From NCBI GenBank assembly GCA_900754965.1, contig CAAEEO010000053.1, positions 1-5,508 on the forward strand: 5,508 nucleotides of DNA, given 5' to 3'. Position 1 is the stretch's first letter, and each line of letters opens with the position of its first letter. Made by a program: the position numbers and the translations under genes. Below the pieces are notes generated by a model that saw only the letters and a program-made list of their open reading frames with translations, was not told the origin of the DNA and did no database searches. Shown here in pieces: positions 1-5,331 of the stretch. Source of the DNA: an uncultured Oscillospiraceae bacterium (GTDB lineage Bacteria > Bacillota > Clostridia > Oscillospirales > Oscillospiraceae).

Positions 1-45
1 AAACTTGCCCTGATCCCAAATCAAGGCTGCTACTACCTCAGTCAT
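1..45 (-). CDS. Probable Nudix hydrolase (MutT-like), N-terminal fragment
   Basis: Only the first 15 codons lie in the window; the gene runs off the left edge. They translate to MTEVVAALIWDQGKF. This matches the first beta strands of small Nudix enzymes of the 8-oxo-dGTP diphosphatase type, which typically start with a VVAAxIxxxGKxL pattern. The Nudix box itself is outside the window, so the family call rests on this short N-terminus. The start is well fixed: an in-frame TAA (48-46) directly precedes the ATG, and a G-rich ribosome binding site (GGTGGTGGG on the minus strand) lies just upstream. A sigma-70-type promoter sits about 90 nt upstream on the same strand. If the call is right, the cytoplasmic enzyme hydrolyses a nucleoside diphosphate derivative, perhaps oxidised dNTPs. 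A short chance ORF is the alternative, but promoter, ribosome binding site and N-terminal pattern all agree. Confidence 0.62.
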   Translation of the reverse strand, partial: MTEVVAALIWDQGKF

Positions 46-123
46 TTATCCCACCACCAATTTATTTATCTTCTTTCAAAACTTCGCCGGAATTGGCCGC
101 TCCAGCGTTCAGGTAATACTTAT

Positions 124-140
124 GTTGTACTTAGTATAAC
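124..140. promoter_or_regulatory. Operator-like inverted repeat over the Nudix -10 element
   Basis: GTTGTACT, one central T, then AGTATAAC form an imperfect dyad with 7 of 8 base pairs matching. It covers the -10 box of the Nudix promoter and its expected start site, where a repressor would be placed. No regulator gene is visible in the window, so the binding protein is unknown. A chance dyad in AT-rich DNA is possible. Confidence 0.35.
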
Positions 141-161
141 TGGAATTCCAAAATCCGACAA
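133..161 (-). promoter_or_regulatory. Sigma-70-type promoter for the Nudix gene
   Basis: On the minus strand, TTGTCG (161-156, 4 of 6 to the -35 consensus) and TATACT (138-133, 5 of 6 to the -10 consensus) are separated by exactly 17 bp. Transcription would begin near 125 and give a leader of about 80 nt before the ATG at 45. The position and orientation suit the Nudix gene and no other gene in the window. Confidence 0.5.
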
Positions 162-225
162 GGACTTATTATCCAAGTGGGAAATGTGTTCGGATTTGTT
201 ATTTCTATTGACAGCATTTTTTAGG

Positions 226-257
226 AAAAGAGATAGGGAACCTTCCCTATCTCTTTT
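226..257. terminator. Perfect 15-bp hairpin, bidirectional terminator-like, orphan
   Basis: Arms 226-240 and 243-257 are exactly complementary (AAAAGAGATAGGGAA and TTCCCTATCTCTTTT) around a 2-nt centre, so in practice a short tetraloop closes the stem. The A and T runs at the outer ends give a U-rich 3' side in both directions. It looks like a Rho-independent terminator, yet it lies between two genes that both read away from it. Its transcript is therefore not obvious: it may end a small RNA, a lost gene, or readthrough toward the gene at 354. Confidence 0.6.
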
Positions 258-353
258 AAATTACAATGTTTTTACAGTATATTGCTTTCGATTTTAACAT
301 ATTGGTGCTATTCTCAATCATAACTGATATGTTTATAACTTGGGGGTGCTAAC

Positions 354-872
354 ATGAGGAAGTACATCAAAAAGATAATATTTGCTTTGTTGTTCTTAAT
401 AGTTCTTTGTGCTGGCGTGTGGCGTTTACGACCTCATTCTTTTGCGGATATAATTTCTGTTGACGAAAGTGCAATCATTAGTCTTGCCTGTACTGCAAAT
501 ATCAGTGGACTTAACCATGATAGCACAACATTTATTGATAACTATGAATTACAAGCGTTAACAGACGATAACAAAGATTTTATCGCAATCTTTGATATAT
601 TAAATCAATCTAAATACCAGCAAAATTTTCAAAATTTACTTCCCTGGGCAATAACATCTGTCAGCTCAAGCGGCAGTTCTATGAAAGCAAACATTTTTCT
701 TGCATGGGGTAATGCAGAAAAAGAAACATGTTTTTTGACTGTTACCAGCGACGGGAAAGTAGTTGTTAGTTTGGGTGAAAGCAATGGACTTTTAGTCTAT
801 CACGCAACTGACAGGTCTATGTTAAACCAACTCGTGAACTATGTGCAAAAAAATGGAACAAAAACTGGATAA
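354..872 (+). CDS. Hypothetical membrane-anchored or exported protein, 172 aa
   Basis: I do not recognise a family. The N-terminus has basic residues (R2, K3, K6, K7) followed by a hydrophobic run at about residues 8-23, then an extracytoplasmic-looking segment. This fits a signal anchor or signal peptide; there is a cysteine at the end of the run, but the residues before it (IVL) do not form a good lipobox. The remainder is a single compact domain of about 145 residues, mixed in character, with a WAITSVSSSGSS turn region and a beta-rich CFLTVTSDGKVVVSLG segment typical of small secreted beta folds. The start is supported by GGGGGTG six bases upstream of the ATG. The gene stands alone between the orphan hairpin and its own terminator, which begins 7 nt after the stop. 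Its codon use is much more AT-rich than that of the genes to its right, which suggests a separate origin. Confidence 0.85.
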   Translation: MRKYIKKIIFALLFLIVLCAGVWRLRPHSFADIISVDESAIISLACTANISGLNHDSTTFIDNYELQALTDDNKDFIAIFDILNQSKYQQNFQNLLPWAITSVSSSGSSMKANIFLAWGNAEKETCFLTVTSDGKVVVSLGESNGLLVYHATDRSMLNQLVNYVQKNGTKTG

Positions 873-879
873 ATGACAT

Positions 880-921
880 AAGCAAGGTGGGAGCATCGTT
901 GGAGATGCTCCCGCCTTGCTT
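880..921 (+). terminator. Rho-independent terminator after the 172-aa gene
   Basis: An 18-bp stem (880-897 with 904-921, one G-T wobble) closes a 6-nt loop. The T tract after it is weak (TGTTATT). It sits 7 nt past the stop of the upstream gene. The stem core is nearly the same as that of the hairpin at 3441-3478. Confidence 0.85.
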
Positions 922-1161
922 GTTATTCCAGGTTTATATTTTCAACGATTTTCTCACAGATGTTATTCGAGCCATATGGTGAAGTCCTGCCGGAACTCCC
1001 GAACATAGACCTATCCCGTTTATCCAGGCGCATCCGAAAACGGTAAAAGGAGAGTCGGCGGAGCAGAGGTACCCATGCATTTCATTGAGAAACCGATCAG
1101 GTCGGCTTATATCCTGCTTGGATGGGCATACTAAGTCCATTCTCCAAAGGAAGGCTGTGGC
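922..1161. other. Region upstream of the cyclase-like gene; only short doubtful ORFs
   Basis: This 240-nt stretch has no convincing gene. On the plus strand there is a 28-codon ORF at 960-1046 and a 19-codon ORF at 1075-1134, the second in the same frame as the cyclase-like gene and preceded by AGAGG. On the minus strand an open frame runs from 1081 down to a TAA at 925-923, ending in the peptide NNICEKIVENINLE next to the 880-921 hairpin. That end looks gene-like, but the frame is short, has no clear ribosome binding site and matches no family I know. I see no good promoter for the cyclase-like gene here. The stretch may hold remnants of a lost gene. Confidence 0.3.
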
Positions 1162-2001
1162 ATGCGTATGTTGGGGCAAAAAGGTTTTGAAGGTTGGTAT
1201 TTTAAGCATCAAAAAGGGGATGACATGGTGGCATTCATCCCCGGTCGTGCAGAGAGCGGCGCTTTTATCCAACTGATTTCGCAAGAAGGCGCCCGGCAAT
1301 TTGAGATATCGAGTTTGGCTTTCCGCGACGGTACGATACAAGCAGACCGATGTTGGTTTTCGAGGCAGGGCTGCCATATTGAGTTACCCGGTGTCAGCGG
1401 CGAGATTACCTATGGACCATTGGCGCCTCTTTGTTCTGATATCATGGGGCTCTTCCGTTTTTTCCCAATGGAGTGCCGGCATGGCGTTCTCAGTATGGTG
1501 CATCCCCTTCAGGGCGGTGTGATAATGGATGGACATCTGCATAGTTTCGATGGTGGACTGGGCTATGCCGAAACAGACAGCGGAACCTCATTTCCACGCT
1601 CCTACCTGTGGATGCAGTGCAACGATTTCCCCACAGCATGTTCTATCATGATCTCAATCGCGCATATTCCATTTTGCGGAGGTTCCTTTCGCGGATGTAT
1701 CTGCGCGATTTTGTACCAGGGCAGGGAGTATCGCCTGGCAACTTACAGGGGCGTCAGGGTTCAGGCATTTACTCCGGAACATATCTGTCTGTCGCAAGGG
1801 AGCCTTTTGCTGGAATTGGACATTGTCCCTTTCCATGAGGGGTATCCTCTTCGTGCGCCACAGCGCGGAAAGATGTCCAGTACCATTCGGGAAAGCTGCA
1901 ATGCACATTTGCGGGCAAGGATGTGGGAAAGAGGGAAAATGATATTCAATCTGCAAAGTGACCACGCAGCCTATGAATTCGTTCCCCATCATGGGGCATA
2001 A
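1162..2001 (+). CDS. Tocopherol-cyclase-like family protein, 279 aa
   Basis: The sequence carries the hallmarks of the bacterial tocopherol cyclase-like family (Pfam Tocopherol_cycl type). These are an N-terminal FEGWYFK motif (residues 9-15), IPG soon after, and the signature GYAETDSGTSFPRSYLW (134-150) followed by QCNDF (152-156). In plants and cyanobacteria, tocopherol cyclase closes the chromanol ring of a prenylated quinol. The role of the clostridial homologues is not known to me, and tocopherol synthesis is not expected in such a bacterium, so a related hydrophobic or quinone-like substrate is only an inference. No signal peptide or membrane segment is evident. The length is shorter than the plant enzyme but normal for compact bacterial members. 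The start at 1162 is preceded by AAAGGAAGG (1146-1154) with 7-nt spacing; an ATG at 1168 is an alternative. An in-frame stop at 1132-1134 limits extension. The FAD/Rieske gene follows after 65 nt in the same direction. Confidence 0.82.
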   Translation: MRMLGQKGFEGWYFKHQKGDDMVAFIPGRAESGAFIQLISQEGARQFEISSLAFRDGTIQADRCWFSRQGCHIELPGVSGEITYGPLAPLCSDIMGLFRFFPMECRHGVLSMVHPLQGGVIMDGHLHSFDGGLGYAETDSGTSFPRSYLWMQCNDFPTACSIMISIAHIPFCGGSFRGCICAILYQGREYRLATYRGVRVQAFTPEHICLSQGSLLLELDIVPFHEGYPLRAPQRGKMSSTIRESCNAHLRARMWERGKMIFNLQSDHAAYEFVPHHGA

Positions 2002-2066
2002 AAGAAGATGTATACTTTTCTGCTTTTTGATCACACTATTACCAGAATAATCATGGGGAGAAGTAT

Positions 2067-3365
2067 ATGGAATCACTATGGGGAAAAACCTGGGAGCAGT
2101 CGAGTTTTCCGGCGCTGGACGGAAATATGAGCACCGATGTGCTGATTATCGGCGGCGGTATGGCAGGTGTTCTGTGTGCCTATCAGCTGCACTGTGCCGG
2201 TGTGCCTTATGTATTGGTGGAATCGGAAACTATATGCAGCGGCATCACAAAAAACACCACGGCTAAGATTACCAGCCAACATGGGCTGATCTATGACAAG
2301 TTGATTTCCAAGTTTGGAGTCGAGCGGGCAAAGCAATATCTTGCCGCCAACGAGACAGCCCTTCAAACATACCGGGCGTTGTGCCGGAACATAGACTGCG
2401 GCTTTGAGGAGAAAGCGGCCTATACCTATTCTCTGGATGACCGGGGGAAGATCGAACGGGAACTGAAGGCACTGAATACATTGGGCGTTTCGGCTGAATT
2501 TTTGGACAGGATTCCTCTTCCGTTTCCGGTTGCAGGAGCGGTCAAATTCCCGAATCAGGCACAGTTTCATCCGTTAAAGTTCATTTCCGGCATAGCAACG
2601 GGTCTGCACATCTACGAGCACACCCGGGTGCGTGAACTGATCGGCACCACAGCGGTGACAGATCATGGCCGTATCCGCGCCGAGAAGATCATTGTGGCCA
2701 CCCACTTTCCCTTTCTCAACAAGCATGGCAGTTATTTCCTCAAGCTGTACCAGCACCGCTCCTATGTCCTTGCCCTCCAAAATGCGGCAGATGTGGACGG
2801 TATGTATTTGGACGAGGCCCAGGCAGGGATGTCCTTCCGCAATTATGAAAATCTGCTGCTCATGGGCGGAGGTACTCACCGTACCGGGAAAAAAGGGGGC
2901 GGTTGGCAAGAACTGCGGGAGTTTGCCCGGCGGTACTACCCGCAAGCAGAAGAGCAGTACCACTGGGCCACCCAGGACTGTATGAGCCTGGACGGCGTTC
3001 CGTATATCGGACCCTATTCCGCATCTACCACCGATTTATATGTTGCCACGGGTTTCAACAAGTGGGGCATGACCACCTCTATGGTGTCCGCTATGATCCT
3101 CAGCGATCTTGTGCAGGGAAAGGAAAACCCGTATCAGGAGGTATTTTCCCCCTCCCGTTCCATTATTCACCCCCAGTTGGCCGTCAACGGGTTTGAGACG
3201 GTGGTCAATTTGCTGACGCCTACTGCCAAACGCTGTCCCCATATGGGCTGTGCGCTAAAATGGAACCCTATGGAGCACACTTGGGATTGTCCATGCCATG
3301 GTTCCCGTTTCACCGAAAAGGGGAAACTGATTGACAATCCGGCAACGGGGAATTTGAAAAACTGA
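2067..3365 (+). CDS. FAD-dependent oxidoreductase with C-terminal Rieske [2Fe-2S] domain, 432 aa
   Basis: The N-terminal part is a DAO/DadA-type flavoprotein. It has an ADP-binding beta strand and glycine loop, DVLIIGGGMAG (24-34), an acidic end of the second strand (VE, 51-52), and a late FAD-contact segment, ATGFNKWGMTTS (327-338). The C-terminal part is a Rieske domain with cluster ligands C390 and H392 (CPH) and C408 and H411 (CPCH), separated by 15 residues. C395 and C410 are placed as the usual disulfide pair. This architecture matches the soluble YhfW-type family of Firmicutes, whose members are often about 500 aa, so this one is compact. The Rieske domain probably passes electrons to or from the FAD; the substrate is unknown. 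No signal peptide is seen, so it is likely cytoplasmic. GGGGAG (2055-2060) lies 6 nt before the ATG. The upstream neighbour is the cyclase-like gene and a terminator follows, suggesting one transcript. Confidence 0.94.
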   Translation: MESLWGKTWEQSSFPALDGNMSTDVLIIGGGMAGVLCAYQLHCAGVPYVLVESETICSGITKNTTAKITSQHGLIYDKLISKFGVERAKQYLAANETALQTYRALCRNIDCGFEEKAAYTYSLDDRGKIERELKALNTLGVSAEFLDRIPLPFPVAGAVKFPNQAQFHPLKFISGIATGLHIYEHTRVRELIGTTAVTDHGRIRAEKIIVATHFPFLNKHGSYFLKLYQHRSYVLALQNAADVDGMYLDEAQAGMSFRNYENLLLMGGGTHRTGKKGGGWQELREFARRYYPQAEEQYHWATQDCMSLDGVPYIGPYSASTTDLYVATGFNKWGMTTSMVSAMILSDLVQGKENPYQEVFSPSRSIIHPQLAVNGFETVVNLLTPTAKRCPHMGCALKWNPMEHTWDCPCHGSRFTEKGKLIDNPATGNLKN

Positions 3366-3440
3366 GAGATCTGCCTGCATTGGAAACTGGCATAGCGGAC
3401 GGACTCTGCAATATCGATCCTGTTCAAAGCAGTTTTACCA

Positions 3441-3478
3441 AAAAGGCGGGAGCATCCTTTCAGATGCTCCCGCCTTTT
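3441..3478 (+). terminator. Rho-independent terminator after the FAD/Rieske gene
   Basis: A perfect 16-bp stem (3441-3456 with 3463-3478) has a 6-nt loop, with an A run before it and TTTT at the end of the second arm. It lies 75 nt after the stop at 3365 and should end the cyclase/Rieske transcript. The symmetry would also let it stop transcription from the other side. Confidence 0.9.
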
Positions 3479-3586
3479 CGTACAAACGATTGTTTTTTGG
3501 AATTTTTCTTTCGTTCCCCTCTTATCTAACCAGTGGCTAAAAAAGAAATTAAAAAGTAAACAGGGCATCGCAAACTCCCCCTGGCA

Positions 3587-3612
3587 AGATGGCACCATCT
3601 GTAGTATGATGG
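3587..3612 (+). promoter_or_regulatory. Possible regulated promoter with GATGG half-sites
   Basis: AGATGG (3587-3592), a CA spacer and CCATCT (3595-3600) form a 6-bp dyad. A second GATGG at 3608-3612 lies exactly 20 bp after the first, so CCATC also pairs with it. A TATGAT at 3605-3610 fits a -10 box (5 of 6), with CTGGCA (3581-3586, 4 of 6) as -35 at 18 bp. Transcription from here would cover the small ORF, hydrolase and ferredoxin genes. The -35 is poor, so this is a suggestion only. Confidence 0.3.
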
Positions 3613-3640
3613 AGACAAAACACAGGGGCAGCGGTCAGAC

Positions 3641-3790
3641 TTGGCGGCTGCTGTGAAAAACGGTCTGAGGAAGAAAGCATCCGCGGCGTATACTGTACTT
3701 CCGAGAATGACAGAAATCGACCCGGGAATGGTCTGGCTGTCGGAGAGAATTTGCCGTAAAATCCGTGATTGCAAGGAGCGTATTCAATGA
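3641..3790 (+). CDS. Possible small ORF coupled to the hydrolase gene, about 49 aa
   Basis: An open frame begins after a TAG at 3602-3604 and ends with TGA at 3788-3790. That stop overlaps the hydrolase ATG as ATGA, an arrangement typical of translational coupling. Possible starts are TTG at 3641, GTG at 3653 and ATG at 3707; none has a good ribosome binding site, and the TTG is used here only as the longest option. The predicted C-terminal third is basic, with repeated Arg and Lys (RICRKIRDCKERIQ). I recognise no family. It may be a leader peptide, the tail of a decayed regulator, or a chance frame. Confidence 0.28.
   Translation: MAAAVKNGLRKKASAAYTVLPRMTEIDPGMVWLSERICRKIRDCKERIQ
3773..3778 (+). 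promoter_or_regulatory. Ribosome binding site that fixes the hydrolase start at 3787
   Basis: AAGGAG lies 8 nt before the ATG at 3787. A longer reading of the same frame from TTG at 3769 would place this site inside the coding sequence and has no ribosome binding site of its own. The ATG at 3787 also puts Lys-Lys-Arg directly before the hydrophobic segment, as expected for a signal anchor. Confidence 0.85.
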
Positions 3791-4515
3791 AGAAACGAAC
3801 AAAAATCATTCTTACCGTATGTTTGGCGGTACTTCTCGCCCTGGGAGCCGGCGGCTATCTCTATGTGTCCGACTACTATCGAGCAGATGGGACGGCAATG
3901 GCCGCAATGGCTGCTCCGTCAGATGATGTACGGACGGAGCAGGACGGGGAAGTACTTTGGTTTATCCCTGAGGAACCAACTGCAGGACTGATCTTTTACC
4001 CCGGCGGCAAGGTGGAGCATACGGCTTATGCGCCGCTGATGCGCGCCTGTGCGGAAAGAGGAATCGTCTGTGCGCTGGTGCAGATGCCCGGTAATCTGGC
4101 AGTGCTGGATGCCAACGCCGCGGACGGACTCCCACAAAACCATCCGGAGGTCGCGACCTGGTACATAGCCGGGCATTCTTTGGGGGGCGTCATGGCGGCA
4201 AACTATGCCGGGGCGCACGCTGAGGATCTCGACGGGCTTATTCTGCTGGCCGCCTATTCCACGGCCGACCTCTCCCAGACATCCCTGCGGGTTTTGTCTG
4301 TCTACGGCTCGGAGGATGAGGTTCTGGATCGAGGGGCCTATGAAAAGAGCCGCGGCAATCTTCCAACACAGACCACGGAAATCGTCCTGGAAGGCGGCTG
4401 CCACGCCCAGTTTGGCAGTTATGGGCCCCAGGATGGTGACGGCGTTCCCACTATTTCGGGAGAAGAACAGGTGCGCCAAACGGCAGAAACCATTGCGTCC
4501 TTTGTCGGACAGTAA
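3787..4515 (+). CDS. Membrane-anchored alpha/beta hydrolase, 242 aa
   Basis: The protein starts with a basic KKR and a hydrophobic segment at about residues 7-28, so it is probably exported or anchored with its catalytic domain outside the cytoplasmic membrane. The hydrolase fold is clear. LIFYPGG (68-74) fits the oxyanion-hole strand, AGHSLGG (128-134) is the nucleophile elbow with Ser131, and VYGSEDEVL (172-180) provides the likely acid Asp177. GGCHAQFGSYGPQDGDG (203-219) contains the likely catalytic His206. This C-terminal pattern is typical of the small Abhydrolase_5-type family in Gram-positive bacteria. The reaction is probably hydrolysis of an ester or similar bond; the substrate cannot be read from sequence. 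The ATG overlaps the stop of a possible small upstream ORF, and the EFR1 gene follows after 11 nt, so the two are surely in one operon. GC content is high compared with the gene at 354. Confidence 0.94.
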   Translation: MKKRTKIILTVCLAVLLALGAGGYLYVSDYYRADGTAMAAMAAPSDDVRTEQDGEVLWFIPEEPTAGLIFYPGGKVEHTAYAPLMRACAERGIVCALVQMPGNLAVLDANAADGLPQNHPEVATWYIAGHSLGGVMAANYAGAHAEDLDGLILLAAYSTADLSQTSLRVLSVYGSEDEVLDRGAYEKSRGNLPTQTTEIVLEGGCHAQFGSYGPQDGDGVPTISGEEQVRQTAETIASFVGQ

Positions 4516-4526
4516 GGAGGTTCAAT

Positions 4527-5276
4527 ATGGTACTCTATTATACCGGAACCGGGAACAGCCGGTATGTTGCAAAGCGTATTGCCGAATCCCTGGGGGATGA
4601 GCTGTGCAGCATGAACGACCGCATCAAGGCCGGAGACATTTCACCCATCGAAACAGGTGGGCGCTTGATCATCGTCACACCCACTTACGCATGGCGCATC
4701 CCACGCATCGTGCGGGAGCATTTGGCGGAAACGGAGTTTCCCGGTGGCGTACAGACATGGTTTGTCATGACTTGCGGCAGTGAAATCGGCAATGCGGAAA
4801 GGTATAACCGCGCCCTCTGTCTGGAGAAACAGCTTGCCTACATGGGCACGGCGCAGATTATCATGCCCGAAAATTACATTGCCATGTTCGATGCGCCCCA
4901 GGCGGAAGAAGCACGGCAGATCGTTACCCGGGCAGAGCCGGACATTGACCGTGCGGCCGCCGCCATCGCAGAAAATCAGGCGTTCCCGCCGCCGCGCAGG
5001 AATCTCTACGACCGTTTCATGAGCGGTCCTGTGAATCCGCTCTTCTATACTATTTTCGTTAAGGCAAAGGCATTTACGGCAGGCAGCAGCTGCATCGGCT
5101 GCGGTCAGTGCGTACGGCTCTGTCCGCTGAACAACATCACCCTTCAAAACGGTAAACCCGTCTGGGGCGATAACTGCACCCATTGTATGGCATGTATCTG
5201 CCATTGTCCTGTGGAAACCATTGAGTATGGAAAAAAGAGCCGGTGCAAACCCAGGTATCATTTTGAAACACTCTGA
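4527..5276 (+). CDS. EFR1-type ferredoxin: flavodoxin-like domain plus two [4Fe-4S] clusters, 249 aa
   Basis: The N-terminus YYTGTGNSRYVA (4-15) is a flavodoxin phosphate-binding loop for FMN. TPTYAWRIP (51-59) and MTCGSEIGNA (81-90) are the further loops expected around the flavin. The C-terminus carries two ferredoxin motifs: C189, C192, C195, C199-Pro and C217, C220, C223, C227-Pro, enough for two [4Fe-4S] clusters. This arrangement and the length match the EFR1 family ferrodoxin seen in many anaerobic Firmicutes, thought to be electron carriers. No signal peptide is present, so it is cytoplasmic, unlike the predicted location of the hydrolase. AAGGAGG (4514-4520) overlaps the hydrolase stop codon and lies 6 nt before the ATG, so translation is probably linked. 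Extra cysteines C225 and C240 are present near the second cluster. The redox partner is not evident; the FAD/Rieske protein nearby is in a separate transcription unit. Confidence 0.96.
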   Translation: MVLYYTGTGNSRYVAKRIAESLGDELCSMNDRIKAGDISPIETGGRLIIVTPTYAWRIPRIVREHLAETEFPGGVQTWFVMTCGSEIGNAERYNRALCLEKQLAYMGTAQIIMPENYIAMFDAPQAEEARQIVTRAEPDIDRAAAAIAENQAFPPPRRNLYDRFMSGPVNPLFYTIFVKAKAFTAGSSCIGCGQCVRLCPLNNITLQNGKPVWGDNCTHCMACICHCPVETIEYGKKSRCKPRYHFETL

Positions 5277-5313
5277 GCATTGGATTTTCCAGAAAGACAG
5301 ACGCGGGAACGCG

Positions 5314-5331
5314 TGTGAAACGGCGTTCACA
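5314..5331. promoter_or_regulatory. Operator-like dyad TGTGAA-N6-TTCACA
   Basis: TGTGAA (5314-5319) and TTCACA (5326-5331) are perfect inverted repeats with a 6-nt spacer. The right arm is also the -35 of the promoter proposed next, a suitable place for a repressor. It resembles the CRP half-sites TGTGA/TCACA, but the gap between those cores is 8 nt here, not 6, so I do not call it a CRP site. A hairpin ACGCG-GGAA-CGCGT (5301-5314) abuts it. No T tract follows, so it is not a good terminator for the ferredoxin gene. Confidence 0.35.

Larger units (their letters stand above)
46..353. other. Divergent intergenic region, 308 nt
   Basis: This gap separates the minus-strand Nudix gene from the plus-strand gene at 354. 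It holds the Nudix promoter (133-161), an operator-like dyad over it (124-140) and an orphan hairpin (226-257). The plus strand in frame 1 is open from the left edge to the stop at 295-297. I reject that frame as a gene because the antisense Nudix start, its promoter and the hairpin all lie within it. For the gene at 354 I see only weak promoter matches, for example TTTACA at 271-276 with TAACAT at 295-300 (18-bp spacer). A G-rich ribosome binding site, GGGGGTG at 342-348, precedes that gene. Confidence 0.6.
3366..3786. other. Intergenic region, about 420 nt, between the two operons
   Basis: The left part (3366-3440) is a trailer leading to the terminator at 3441-3478. The middle (3479-3580) is T-rich, then A-rich around 3540-3560. 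A possible promoter there is TTGGAA (3497-3502) with TCTTAT (3520-3525) at 17 bp. Further right lie GATGG/CCATC half-sites with a TATGAT box (3587-3612). A possible small ORF (3641-3790) fills the rest. Longer minus-strand frames in this region have no family resemblance and no ribosome binding sites that I can see. Confidence 0.6.

Noticed and set aside
1..297. Open plus-strand frame of about 98 codons from the left edge
   Set aside because: It lies antisense to a credible Nudix start with ribosome binding site and promoter, runs through the perfect hairpin at 226-257, and its translation has no recognisable family.
934..1377. Minus-strand ORF of 147 codons
   Set aside because: Much of it is antisense to the cyclase-like gene, whose FEGWYFK region is clearly coding on the plus strand; the antisense product has no domain I recognise.
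1984..1996. CCCC-ATCAT-GGGG hairpin at the end of the cyclase-like gene as a terminator
   Set aside because: The stem has only about 4 bp, lies within the last codons, and has no T tract directly after it; the FAD/Rieske gene follows closely.
3769..3786. TTG start giving a 248-aa hydrolase
   Set aside because: The good ribosome binding site AAGGAG (3773-3778) would be inside the gene; the ATG at 3787 is correctly spaced from it and gives a normal signal-anchor N-terminus.
4641..5330. Minus-strand ORF of 229 codons opposite the ferredoxin gene
   Set aside because: It is the shadow of the EFR1 gene, where plus-strand cysteine motifs are unmistakable; long antisense frames are common in GC-rich genes.
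5314..5331. CRP-type binding site
   Set aside because: The TGTGA and TCACA cores are 8 nt apart rather than the usual 6, and classical CRP control is not expected in Clostridia.
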